Positions 12,501 through 24,324 of a stretch of 64,000 bases of DNA are shown piece by piece. The notes beneath the pieces are model-generated. The model had not been told where the DNA came from, made no database searches, and worked only from the letters and a program-made list of their open reading frames with translations. The first letter of the stretch is position 1; each line of letters opens with the position of its first letter. This DNA comes from Podocnemis expansa (Eukaryota; Chordata; Testudines; Podocnemididae), in contig ML681994.1 of the NCBI GenBank assembly GCA_007922195.1, forward strand, positions 53,546,915 to 53,610,914, read 5' to 3'. The translations under genes and the position numbers were made by a program.

Positions 12501-15500
12501 GGGAACTTTGAGGAATAGAAAGATTAGGAGTATGGAATCTCTCAAAGATAACCTTTGAAATGTGAAAGTGAGCCCTGTGGTTCAGATAGCAAGCGTTACA
12601 CTTTACATAAATCTGGGCAAGACAGTCCTCATTTGTTGCATTTACTCTGACCTGCTGACTATATGATATAGGAAATTATCTGCCAACTATTATACTTCAT
12701 AGACATTTTTAAAACATAAAATATAGCTGAATGATGAAAAGTTGCTAAAGTTTATTAATACTTTAGTATTTTTTTTAATCTTTAAATGTAGATTTTTTAC
12801 AGCCTCAGCTTTAAACATGGCTGGTTGTGTCAGCAACTCTGAGTTACTAAAACCTAGAGAGGAACAGTAGCAAATAACCCATATAACACTTAAAAAATAA
12901 AAATTTCACTAAATTGTACATTCATTTCACACTACAGTACATAAGATGTGGGTTTACTTGTATGTTTAATGAAAATTTCAGTAAGTGCCATTGAGGAATA
13001 AAACAAAAACATTTCCACAGAATACTCTTTAAAACTATAAATATATGTCTGCTACATGTATTGAAGCACTGAACTAACAGTACAGCTGGCTATCCAGGAT
13101 GACCACTCCACAAATATTCTCCTCTGACCCATTATATCATTATTCTATACAGTGCTCAAACTATTGCCCTGGGGGATGCTGATTTGACAGAGTACAGTAG
13201 CATAGATGAGCTGACTTGAAGCACAATGATACCAGAGTGGTTCTTCATGAAAGTGGATAGTAATGGTCTGAAATATATGCAGTTCAGCTAGATTAGTGAC
13301 CGAATACTAGTAGTTTTGTGAAAGTATAAGTCAGTATGCACATACTATCAGTGCATTACACTTTTGAGCCCCTAAGAGTTCTTCAGTACCAAAGGGCCCA
13401 CTATATTGTAACTCACATTAGACCTGACACAATCACTACCCTCAACATAATGGTGTCATAATATGTTCCTAGAATGTGTTACACAAAGTGTTATACAGGA
13501 ACTGGTACATGCTAATTCTGCAAATCACTGCATGATGTATGTTAGAGCTATGTAAAAAGGATTATGTATGTTTGCAGGAAATACATTCTTAAAATGTGTT
13601 TTGGAGACTGTGCATAAATCAAAGCTACCCCAGAGAAAGGAATGTAGATTTACCTTTCAGACTGGCTTGATTGCAGAGAACGTGTAAGGTAAACAAAGCA
13701 ATCAAACTAGCAAGTGCTAGAGGAAACGATTTACTGAACACATGAAGAATCTGACTCTGCATCCCGCTCCACCCCTAGGAGGTCTTCCTGGTTCTTGAGA
13801 CAAAGACAATAAACTTTGCAAAAATCTAAGGCAAGGAAAAAGACATGCTAGTTATCCATCACAAAGGGAACAAAGGGGTTAGCACCTTCTGACTCAGATC
13901 TGCTGGTCCAGTGGGCTAGAGATGCTGGTAACTTGATGTGAGAAAACAGCTTGGACAAAGATTGTAACTTCCTAAAATTAATTTTTAGCATCTAGGAAGT
14001 GTGTATTGGTTGGTTGGTTTGTTTGTTTGTAATCATAGCTGTCTCTTTTTCTCTTGCTCAGTATCACTTAAATCTCTGTTCTTTGTTAATAAATTTATTC
14101 TTAGATTTACTATGAACCATATCAGTGCTGTTATACTGAGGTACAGAGTGAGTATTCAGCTAACCTAGTAGGCCTTTATATGTACTGGCTGTTCGGAGGC
14201 ACTGGATACTGAAAGGTATTGGACACAGCAGAGAGATGTCTCTGGGGAACTCATGAACTGGGGTTCACTGATTATTGTCCACAAGGCAAGGTAACGACTG
14301 GAAGAGTGTTGAGGAGCTTTCTGGGGAATTGGACAAACTGATGGGGCAGAGAGCTGACATACTGTCCATTCTTCAGAAAAGCCCATTCTTGATGAGGGAC
14401 AGGTACAACACAGAGGCTCACAGCTCTGGATGTCCTGGGCAGACTGCCACAGTTCTGGCACCTCAGTAATGCTAAAGTTATTTCAATTAGGCTAAATTAA
14501 GTGTGTAAACCTAATTATCTGATACTTCATATTCTGTGTGCTGAGACATGCAAAGTGGAAATTTGGATGCAGAGGAAAACAACAATGATTGTTTATGCTT
14601 CTGACAGTTTAAAGACTTGGGGTAGCAGATACAAAGAGTTTAACAAATTGTATGTTATAAGATTAGCACCAACATTTAAAAAAGTATTAAAGATAATAAA
14701 AATGAAAAAAATAGAAAAAAATATTAGGAAGGCCCATCTTACCTCCCAGTAACGATGATTTATCTACTTACATGTTAGATGGCTTGTGATCTGTGGCAAC
14801 ATCTAACAATAAAAGGAAAGAGAGAGAGAGAAAGATGCACATAGCTTATTTTCATAATTGTTTTCATGTTTGTTTTAATTCAGTGCAGTTGTATGTTTGA
14901 TTACAGTCCTTTATGAGTGTACAGTCACTTGGGCACTGATCCAAAGCCCACTCAGTTCAATGAGATTTGGGTCAGGCCCTTGGACTCAGTCCAGTAGATT
15001 CTTATGTGCACACAAAAGGCTAGATTCTCTGTGCCAGCAGAGGAGAAACTCGTTACCTGGGAAGATCAGGAGGCATAGTTTTAATTTCCTCCAGCAGCTC
15101 CATAGGATTTCTACTGACAGTAAATGTATTGGTTATGCATACAGGGCATATTCCTTTCCATTACTGTGTTGAGTGTTTTGACATTGTTCTAACTTCTAAA
15201 TAGGACCCGTATCAGACCTTTAATCCATTCATCTGCAGACCCCCCTCACTGTACCCTTCCTGTTTAATTGACACATTTTTCAGGCTGTACTAGCTTCCTG
15301 GCAGTCAGTCATAAGACAACTGTGTACATTGACACAAATTCTCTCATGCCAAACTTCCTTTCACCAGAGTTCTCCACCCTGGTTGAAATTGTGATGCATC
15401 TAGTCTAAATTTTGACTACCATGAAACTGTTAAACAGTAGAATTTTAATTAAGACAGTTGTTAAAGTCTTACCAATATGTGATAGACAATATTTCCTTAA

Positions 15501-17067
15501 TCACGGACTATGGGTCCTGTGCAGGCCAAGTTCACCAGTTGCTGATGATCTGAGCTGTGTATGCAATTGTTTTTCCCAAGGATATTTTTTTTCCCTCAGC
15601 GGCAGCCATGGAATGGTCCTTTCAGCCTTTTGCAATCAAATCACATATTCCTCTCAGCACAGCTCAGCCTCTGACTCAAGACTTTGCTACCAACCCCTGA
15701 GCTGTTCAGCAACCTCTTACGGCTGAGCCGATTGCACTTGTACAGCCAGCTCTCATCATTCCTCTGGATAGCTGAAGCTGCCATGAAGCAAGCATACGTG
15801 GACTTTTGGAACTATCATACTTCAAAATCTTCCCCTTTCTGGATTCAGCCCGCAGGTATTTAAACTAATCACTCCACTATTTTTTTCCTTAACCTGGTTT
15901 ATCCACCTACTATTGCCTCATATATAACAGTATAAAATTGCATACATTTTTCTTCTTCTCTTTTTAAATATATTTGTCTAATGAACTTTCTTTTCTGGAT
16001 AAATTCTGAAATGAGGTATGACATAAACAGTTCAGTGGCTTTTGATACTCTGAATTCCTCTGTAATTCCTCAAATGTTTCCATGTAATTATACCTCAGTA
16101 GTCCCTTCTGGTTTCATTGATTTCACAATACTTGGATTTTCACATTTTTCCACCAAATAACACAAGCCCAGAAATTAAACACAAACAATCTTTCTGAAAT
16201 TATCATGTGAGTAAAATAGATTATTACCTTACTAGATTTAACATGTCTAAACCTCTCTAGCTTATTAAAGAGGCTAATAAACCTGATTCTGTGTAGGCTA
16301 TCAATTAAAGTAACTGACCATTTGTATAAACCCCTTGATAAGTTAAAATGACATGGATATCAGATCATTTCATTGCTCTGTTTCCTTGACAGTATTGGGC
16401 AATATTTCATTCTTGGCCCTTTTCTTTCCCAGATAGAGGTTGAAAAGTATCACTGCTATTAATGCTCTGTGATCTTACCAGCTTGCAGTACTCCTTGCTG
16501 GCCAAGGCTTAGAATAGCACCACAGTTCTATGAGGAGGTTGTTGCTCCTTCTCCACAGGCTATGCTTTGAGTAGCACCACAGTGCTGCCACTATTCTCTT
16601 GATTCCTTCTTGGAGCACTTGTTCTTTGCTTTTCATAAAAGGGAAGCTGCTGGTGGGAGCACACACTTTCCAAGCTTCTTGCGACTTGAGATGGGCCCAA
16701 GCAAAATCCCAGCTCAAACTTCCTTAAGTTTTGAGAAAGGTCAGACTGGGACTGAGATCTGAACTTTGCAGTTGGGAATCATATCTGTGTAAGATCCACC
16801 CTTCCACTTCACCGTTGGTGCTGGGAGTAGCTCACCATTTGTTGCAGTCGTGAGTGGATCCTGTGAGTTCTTCTGACATCATTAACCTTTTGCAACACCA
16901 TGTGGCTACCTCCAACATCTGTTGTTCCCCTTGAGAACGGTGACGTCTACTGTTGTGGGACTAGGCCCCAGTCTCAGTTAATGCTTCAGCTGGATGAATT
17001 ACTTGTCAAAGAGGCTCTGATGACCATGCTCCCCTACTGCCAGAGCCAGATTAAAATGGCTGCTTTT
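9507..17067. other. Largely unassigned AT-rich sequence
   Basis: No gene is supported. Minor items are: an old repeat rich in gaaaattttt/aaaaatttc motifs at 11205-11345 (a similar piece is at 38190-38430); A/T-rich polypurine-polypyrimidine tracts at 11380-11670; a short CT/CA/CG simple repeat at 11935-11982; a (GGTT)n/(GTTT)n tract at 14008-14031; a (GA)n tract at about 14817-14832; and an ancient-repeat-like phrase at 14935-14990 ('cactgatccaaagccc'). The frames near 14165-15726 overlap on both strands and show no domain. Confidence 0.45.
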
Positions 17068-17075
17068 ATTTTTGA

Positions 17076-17317
17076 CAGTTTCAAGAGGGGTAGACATGTT
17101 AATCTGTATACAGCCATTCAAGTCTTTGCAAGCAGTGGGAAGCCCCTGCAAAGCCACCCACAAGTGACTAATATGGGACCAAATTTGAACAGTGTCAAAA
17201 GTCCTGGGGCTGCAGCAGAGGATAACTGCATCTGACAAAGTAGTTTAGAGCCCACAAAAGCTTATGCCCAAAGAAATTTGTTGGTTTTTAAGGTGGCACA
17301 GGACTCTCATTGTTTTC
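17076..17317. mobile_element. Inverted Penelope-like insertion with extra insert
   Basis: The left arm starts tttcaagaggggtagacatg; the right arm ends with 'ttaaggtggcacaggactc' in the opposite sense and stops short of the terminal segment. The flanks are a perfect 8-bp duplication, atttttga at 17068-17075 and 17318-17325. Between the arms, about 17120-17230, is a segment also found rearranged at 17900-18135. Structure: element 3' ends face outward and 5' sides meet inside. Confidence 0.68.
17120..17230. repeat. Unclassified repeat, copy A
   Basis: Two blocks are contiguous here: 'ccattcaagtctttgcaagc' and 'gccacccacaagtgactaat' through 'gctgcagcagaggata'. Both recur at 17900-18135, with the first block inverted. 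The family is not recognised. Confidence 0.55.
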
Positions 17318-17325
17318 ATTTTTGA

Positions 17326-17899
17326 AAAGCCAAAGTGCTATAATATAAGCAATGACATTACTAGAATTAAAAGACAAATATTCCTGTGGCACATAGTCTA
17401 TATTCATAGCTTCAGTCTCACTCTGTCAACATTTTATCATGTACTCCTACAGATCAATGCTATTTTTTTCCCTCCCTTAAATGGTTGTAAGAGCTTCAAG
17501 TCCACCTCTTTCTATATTATCTGTCAAAACTTTTATACTAACATTTCTTTACCTCAATAGTTATGTAGTCCTTGTATTAGGGTACTTTATGATCTATGGA
17601 ACAGAATACCTACATCAGGCACAATGTTCATTATTCAATATACACATGTTCTGAGTGTATTGAGACACAAGAGCTACTGGGTTTAAAAATTGTGAAGTCA
17701 TTGGATAACAATCAGGGATGAACACAGTGTATAGCAGAGTGGAAGTCACTAATTCAGAAACACCTACTAAAAAACCAAGAACCCAGACCTTCTCATTGCC
17801 TTAATTATATACTATCTGCCAACATTTTAAACAAACAGCTTTTCTTTCATGTTCATTATTAGTCTCACCATGCTGTGGAGCCTCATAAATTTCAAAGGC
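17326..17899. other. Unassigned sequence
   Basis: AT-rich, without recognisable elements. Confidence 0.4.
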
Positions 17900-18135
17900 T
17901 TTCAGAGGCTTTTCACTGCTTGCAGAGACTTGAATGGCCACATCCATGGTCCTTTGAAGACAAAATGCCAGCAGTAGAAAAGCTGGGCAGCCCAGGGCCT
18001 GGTTCATATGATCTTAACAGTGTTAAGTAGCAGCAGAGGCCACCAAAAGGGGAAGATCCGGGCCACCCACAAGCCACTAATATGGGACCAAATTCCAACA
18101 ACCTCAAAAGTCCTGGGGTTGCAGCAGAGGATAAT
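17900..18135. repeat. Unclassified repeat, copy B (rearranged)
   Basis: 17908-17942 is the reverse complement of the first block of copy A. 18060-18135 is a direct copy of its second block (phrases 'cactaatatgggaccaaatt' and 'gttgcagcagaggata'). About 115 bases between them are absent from copy A. Either copy A carries a deletion with inversion or copy B does. The minus-strand frames here are chance readings. Confidence 0.55.
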
Positions 18136-18394
18136 TAAAAAGGAGAAAGAGCTGAGCTAAGGGAATTCAAATTATTAAAATACTTTTAAATAATTCACTG
18201 AAAAGCTTTGGATCCTCTTTCCTCATCTCTCTAGAATGAGGTGGGAAAATGTCAAATATAAGAAACTGCTGAACAAGGAAGAAAACTGAAACCACTGTGG
18301 CTAGCATAGTGAGCTGAGTGGAGAGGAGCTATCATTATTCAGAGAGCTGGACACTTAACAATAGCTGAAGTTTGCTTCTGAACATTTCTAGAGT

Positions 18395-18690
18395 GCGTTT
18401 CATCTCTAGCTCTTAAAGTGCTTTACAAAGGCATATAAGCATCATTATCCTTATTTTATAGATAGGAAAATTGAAGCACAGAGGAGATTTTTTTTTCAAA
18501 AGTGGCCACTAATTTTGTTTGCCAAACAAGAGCTTCCTACAGTTTAATTGTAAGAGAGGCTGGGCAGTCGCACCTTCCATTTAACTTTCTTTGCAAATAT
18601 GGGCCTCGGTGGCTTGCCCACTTTCACATAATGAGTCAGTAGTAGAGAGAGGAACAGAAGGCAGCTCTGGCGCCCTGCCCACTTGACCAC
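18395..18690 (+). repeat. MIR-like ancient SINE fragment
   Basis: 18395-18490 reads like the MIR/CORE-SINE consensus I know, with 'cattatccttattttatag' and 'gaaaattgaagcacagagg'. It resumes at 18605-18690 with 'ggcttgcccactttcacata'. About 110 bases without a match lie between. Divergence is high; the family name is from memory. Confidence 0.5.
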
Positions 18691-18772
18691 AGTGACTACA
18701 AGTGCAATACATACAATCAAATGTTAACTTTTGTTAAAATGAAAATTTAATATATGCAGTATGAAAAACTGA

Positions 18773-19230
18773 GGGTATGTTTACTCTGCATTGTAAACCC
18801 ATATCTTTGGGACCTGGGCTTCTGGACTTGATGTTCCCAAGCCTGCCCCTGAGCATCCACAACCCACTGTAAACCTGGTCTTACACTTTCTGAACCCAAG
18901 TCCCAGAACTGTGGTGTTATGTCCATCAGAAGGTCCTGCACTACGCAGACCTTCTGACTCAGATCTGTGGCTTGAGCTGCACCAACACCCCAAAAAGACA
19001 CAGCTTAGATATCAGGGTATACCTACATCAGCAGCAGCACTGTTGACGCTACCAGATCAGTTCTGCAAGATCAGTTGAGCTGCAGTGGAGATACACTCAA
19101 TCAAGCCAGAACTCAACATCATTAATCCATCCCTGCAAAAAGAGTAATGCTGCCTCAAAGAAAGGACATTTCAGGTTGTCTCAGTGTAGTGGAGATGCCA
19201 TGGTAAGTAGAAGTTAGAAAGTTGATGGGA
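18773..19230. repeat. Degenerate miniature-transposon debris
   Basis: Phrases GGGTATGTTTACTCTGC (18773) and AGGGTATACCTACATCAGC (about 19013) resemble worn versions of the GGGTATGTCTACAC ends seen elsewhere. A possible matching right end, 'gtgtagaccaagcctaa', lies at 20509-20525 beyond a CR1. The CR1 may therefore have landed inside an older miniature. Evidence is weak. Confidence 0.35.
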
Positions 19231-19231
19231 G

Positions 19232-20449
19232 ATCCAATGAGGTTCAATAAGGACAAATACAGAGTCCTGCACTTAGGATCGAAGAATCCCTTGCATTGCT
19301 ACAGACTAGGGATCAACTGGCTAGGGAGCAGTTCTGCAGGAAAAGGACTTGTTGGTTACAGTTGACAAGAAGCTGGAAATGAGTCAACAGTTTTCCTTTA
19401 TTGGCAAGAAAACTAATGGCATATTGGGCTGCATTAGTAGGAGTGCTGTCAGCAGATCAAGGGAAGTGATTATTTCCCTCTGTTCTGCACTAGTGAAGTC
19501 TCATTTGGAGTACTGTGCCCAGTGCCCTCTTCCTCCAGAAGTATGTGGACAAATTGGAAAGAGTTCAGCAGTGGGCAAAACAATGATTAGGAGCTGGCAC
19601 ACATGATTTAAGAGAAGAAACTGAGAGAACTAGGCTTGTTTAGACTGCTGAAGAGAGGACAAAGGTGGGGTTTGATAGCAGCCTTTAATTACCTCAAAGT
19701 GGGCGCCAGGGCGGAGAGAACTAAGCTGTTTTCAGTGATAGCAGATAATAGAACAAGGAGCAATGGTCTCAAGTTGCAGTGGAGAGGTCTAGGCTGGATA
19801 TTAGGAAAATCTTTTTCACTAGGGCTATGTCTACACCTAAAACCTTAGTTCAGACATACTTAGTCTGAACTCAGTAGTTCGAACTAACTGCATTATGTTT
19901 TTTAGTTCTAACTAACTTCTTAGTGCAAACTAGCCACACTTTTTTTAGTTTGAACTAAAAAAGTGCAGCTAATTCAAACTAAAAGTTAGTTCGAACTAAA
20001 AAAATGCAGTTAGTTTGAATTAACTGCTAGTTCAAACATATTTAGTTCGAACTAGCATGTCTACATTGGGCTAGTTCAAACTAAATATGCAAAGAAGTTC
20101 AAACTAAGCAGTTAGTTCGAACTAACCTGCTGAACTAACTAGTTTGAACTAATCTTTAAAAAATTTTTTAGTTGAAACTAGGCAAAGCCTAGTGTAGACA
20201 GGGTTTAGTTGAAAGCTCCTTAATTTGAACTAATTTACTAGTGTAGACATAGCCTAGGAGAGTGGTGAAGCACTGGAATGGGTTAATTAGGCAGGTGATG
20301 GAATCTTCATCCATAGAGGTTTTTAAGGTGTGGCTTGACAAAGCCCTGGGTAGCTGGGATGATTTAGCTGAGGTTGGCCCTGCTTTGAGCAGGGGGTTGA
20401 CTAGATGACCTCCTGAGGTCCCTTCCAACCTTAATCTATGATTCTATGA
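19232..20449 (+). mobile_element. CR1 LINE, 5'-truncated and degenerate, split by a miniature transposon
   Basis: The left part (19232-19822) carries remnants of the CR1 reverse transcriptase C-terminal region: the + strand reads around MRFNKDK, then 'GCISRSAVSRSREVIISL' and 'SALVKSHLEYCAQ'. Several frameshifts and stops break it. The right part (20255-20449) has the end of the protein and the standard CR1 tail: 'ggttgactagatgacctcc' and a final 'atctatgattctatga'. The catalytic motif lies upstream of the truncation. Confidence 0.85.
19823..20254. mobile_element. GGCTATGTC-type miniature transposon inserted in CR1
   Basis: The ends are GGCTATGTCTACACC and GTGTAGACATAGCC. Flanks are tag (19820-19822) and tag (20255-20257). 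Removing the unit plus one triplet restores the CR1 phrase 'tttttcactaggagagtgg', which confirms both boundaries and the 3-bp duplication. The interior is dominated by 'tagttcgaacta' palindromes. It is younger than its CR1 host copy. Confidence 0.9.
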
Positions 20450-20608
20450 GATATGCAAATTATGTAGCTTGCATATCTCCCATCAACTGCCACCAAACTA
20501 TGTTGGCAGTGTAGACCAAGCCTAAGTCATAGTGGGACTCAGGCTCTACCCTCTGACTCATCCATCCACTCTCTTAACAGGAGCCTAGGACCTGAGTCCT
20601 AAGTGATT
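20450..20608. repeat. Possible right half of an older miniature
   Basis: Contains 'gtgtagaccaagcctaa' at 20509-20525, a worn inverse of a GGCTTGTCTACAC-type end. See the debris upstream of the CR1. Confidence 0.3.
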
Positions 20609-20609
20609 T

Positions 20610-23600
20610 GCATGTGGATGGAAGGTGGGGAGGCAGTTGAACTCAAGGCAGAGGCAGAGAGTAGGCTTAGTGCACTGCTGACAAATGCTTTAAAGCTAGA
20701 TACACTTGGTATGTCTAGGTTCATGCTTTTTACCTTGTCTACCTCAAAATAACCCCCAAATAATTCAAAAGCAATGACATTCTCAATTTTCAGATAATTC
20801 ATGAGAGATAGTCCTCAGACCCAAAGCATAATATTTCAGAGTTGTAGCTTCATTCCAGTTTGTAGAGGATTATGGATTGTCATACACTGATGAAATTGCC
20901 ATGTTGGCATTTTATCTGCAATTTGCGTTAGAGCTGTATAATCCATGTTGGCAAATTTCACTGGTATCTGTGGGACTGCTTGTGTTAAGTAGTACTGCAG
21001 TGTAAGTGTAACAAGCCTGCCCTTTATGGGTTTGGTTTAACTCAGTAGGTTTTGGATCGTATCAACAAGGAGATATTAATTTTTTTAAACAGTAATTAGT
21101 GCTCATGAAAGGTGCCAAGTTAACATCTGAGAAGCCGAAATACTTTCCTTACATAAGAGAAAGATTAATGTGCAAACGTTCCTGCCCTGACAAAGGGTTT
21201 TCTTGGCTCTGTTCTGTTGTAGTCACCTCTGGAGAGGAGATGGTATGATAGGTTACTATATGTATCGTACATGATTAGCCTGGACCTAAAGGCTCATCCA
21301 AACAAGTGACTTGTTACTACATCTGGAAAAGCCAGAAGTGAGAATGGGACTCTGAGGGTACCAGCATTAGACTTTGGGCTGGTCTGCCCTGAGATAGGAA
21401 CCAAAAGAGCAGACAAATCTGAGAAGTCTTAAGTTGCTTTTTTCACTATCTCTTTGTAATTTTTTTTATCAGTAAGTCTAAACCCCAAGGAGGGGTGGTT
21501 CACAGTATATGAATTTAGTTTAGAGAAAGCTGAGGAAACATCAGTCCACACAACCCTTTAGCTGTGTTCTGAAACTGCCAACTAAACTAGCAGTTAGTGT
21601 GAACTGTGATGATAGGTTTATTTTGCTGCATTTAATTGTCCGCTAGGAAATGGACTAAGACTTCCAGCTTCATTTCACATATGTCATGCCATCTACTAGC
21701 TGTCAGATAACTATTTTTAACCACAGATCTGGACTGCATTCAGATAGCTGACTTGGGGATGGAAGTTTCTATATCTCATTACCAATCCTCTGAACCAGAT
21801 AGTCTAGGGATAATATGTCAACTGAAAATCAAGCGCAGTTCACTCTTGCAGAAATATCACAGAAGAAAAGCAAACACAAGCTCTGGTTCTTCTTAGACTA
21901 TTAGCTACAAGTCACTGTTGTGTTCAGTGGGCATGTGATTTTTACCATTAAATGCAACTTACTCAGCCCCTGTGTGTTTGACTTGACAAAGGCCATTGTT
22001 AAAAATGACTTTTAATATAACTGCTTGTTCCATGGTAACTTTCTAAAAGTTAATTGCTTCTGTGTCCCTATCAGTATGTGTCAACTTGCCCTCTTGGGGG
22101 TAGATGGGTGGGAAGGTGTCTTGCTTCCAGCCAGAAATTTTCATGGACCAAAATCTGGTCAGGGCAAGGGAAGTGGTGTTACCTCCAAATAGGCTGGAAC
22201 ATTCTGGCCAGCAGCAAAGGATGAATAGGCCTGTCTTCTTACAGATAAACTCCAAAAGCTAGAGCCAAATTGTGGCGCTCAAGCCCAAACATGTGGACCA
22301 TACCCAGATCCATAAATCTATGCCAGATGCCCCTGGCCTGTTGTAAGGGCTGACAAAAGGGAGGAGTGTCTGCAGAACAACTTCTCGAAAGGTTTCTGGG
22401 GCAGCCAGTACTGGTATTGGTATTTTCTGTAGGGTAGGAACAGTAAGCACGTGCACGTGTGCTAGGCAAACAGGATTTGACCCCACATGTGGTAGCCCAG
22501 TTTATAACTGCTTTTAAAATTAGCCAAAAGACCTGAAATTTTCTGCAAAAATTCATCGTTAAGCTACAGATATGATGTATTCTCACCTTCATGTAACATT
22601 AATGAGCATTACAGATATGAGAGTGTTTCTGAATTGTCAAGTACCAGACCATGGTATTGTTATGCTAAACATTTGAGGGGAAAAAACACAGTGAACTGTT
22701 TCTGGCAAATGTAATTTCGTTGGAAAATATTAAATCTTAGCTCATCATGAAAATGATCAAAAGGAAAAAATATTTTTTCTTTCAAACATGCAACAGTTTT
22801 TATTTCTTCCCATCATTGCCCCTTTCTTATGTATTTCTTTTTTTCACTATCAGACTGGTTTTCACTATTGGCTGGCAGTAGATATACATGGGAATAGTTT
22901 TAAAATAACTGGACACCCATGGCCTGTGAGGAGGGAAAACACAGTTAAAGATTTCATCTCAGTATACACATTCCTTTATCTTTTAACTTGAAAACAAATG
23001 AGACCTTTCTTGAGGTACTTATCTGTAAAACATTTCACTAAATTCAAAAGGGATCAAGATAAAGTTGGATATAATTGACTTTTTTAAAATTCAGAATGTT
23101 GATGAAAGTTTATATCAAAATTTCAACAAAAAGAGAGAGAGAGAAAATAGAAAAGAAATGCTGCAAAAATGTTTTCAAGTAGTTCTAGTTTATTGACTAA
23201 AATGACTATGGGAATGAGTGCAGAATGGACAGCAGTATGGATAGCTATAATAGTTTTCAGAGGCTTTTCAAAAACCAGGAAGATTTTAATGAATGAACAC
23301 TATACCTGTAGAAATTGTCTTCTTGCTTCAGTGTTTTGTTTTTTTAAAATAAATTATACACATGAGGTTGGTTTTTGTTTTGGGGTTTTTTTGTTTTGTT
23401 TTAAAACCTACATTTGTAACCTCAATTTTTGGACTATCAAGCACTTTAGAGGAGCTATTTTATTCATGATATTTTCATTATTTTTACTTACTCGTAGTAA
23501 TATCTTTTTTTCATTTGCCTAGGCATATTTTATTTGGAAAGATACAACCTTGAGAAACATCTGACCTGCTGAGATCACCTGCATGGTTGTAAAAGCTTAG

Positions 23601-24113
23601 CATATTAACCATAGCTCATAAGTGTTAGATAAATGGAAAAATATTGATGATATTCATGCAGGAGCTTCAGAGGAATACATCACATAATTCTACTTGTCAT
23701 AAAATGAATACTCAAAGTACTATAACTAATTAACAGAGCAATTCACTAGAATGCATTCATCCACTATGCTCAGATCCTGAAACTATTATTCAGAGCTAGA
23801 GCAGTAACAGTTTTTCACTTCTAGGTCACCAGTTTGAATCCAACCTAAATTGGAAATGATGAATACAGTTACTAGCTCACAGCTGTTTGGCAATCTATGT
23901 GAAATGAATTGCTGCTTTCATTCTAGTTCCCAGTGAAGAGCTGTCCATGTTACAAGAATATCAACCTCATCAATGACTAATTTACACCCGGTCTCAGAAA
24001 TGGTCAGATGCCAATACTCAAACTGTGATGGATATTACTGAACAAAAATGAGGCATATTGGCAGGCAGATAGGGAAGGCTGCCTTGTTGCTATCTTTGCT
24101 GTCTCCATGGTGG
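20610..24113. other. Unassigned sequence
   Basis: No gene or recognised repeat. The frames on both strands at 22043-22592 and 23169-23522 have no domains. A GA-rich tract lies at 23131-23145 and a T/G-rich tract at 23370-23403. Confidence 0.45.
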
Positions 24114-24121
24114 GTATATAA

Positions 24122-24308
24122 CAGGGGTGGCCAAACTTATGGAACTCAAGAGCCACACAAGTTGATTATTAAACCTTCAAGAGCTGCACTGAGGCATATA
24201 GCCATATACTTTTACCTACTAAATTGATTTGCTGACATTATTACATGAGCCACACTATTTCATTCAAGAGCCACATGTGGCTCCTGAGCCGCAGTTTGGC
24301 CATGCCTG
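24122..24308. mobile_element. hAT-like miniature transposon with perfect 8-bp duplication
   Basis: The ends are CAGGGGTGGCCAAACTT and AGTTTGGCCATGCCTG. The flanks are gtatataa at 24114-24121 and again at 24309-24316, a perfect 8-bp match. It is 187 bp long and has no coding capacity. The interior is the same family as 6935-7113, including 'gaggcatatagccatatac'. Confidence 0.94.
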
Positions 24309-24324
24309 GTATATAAATACTTCT

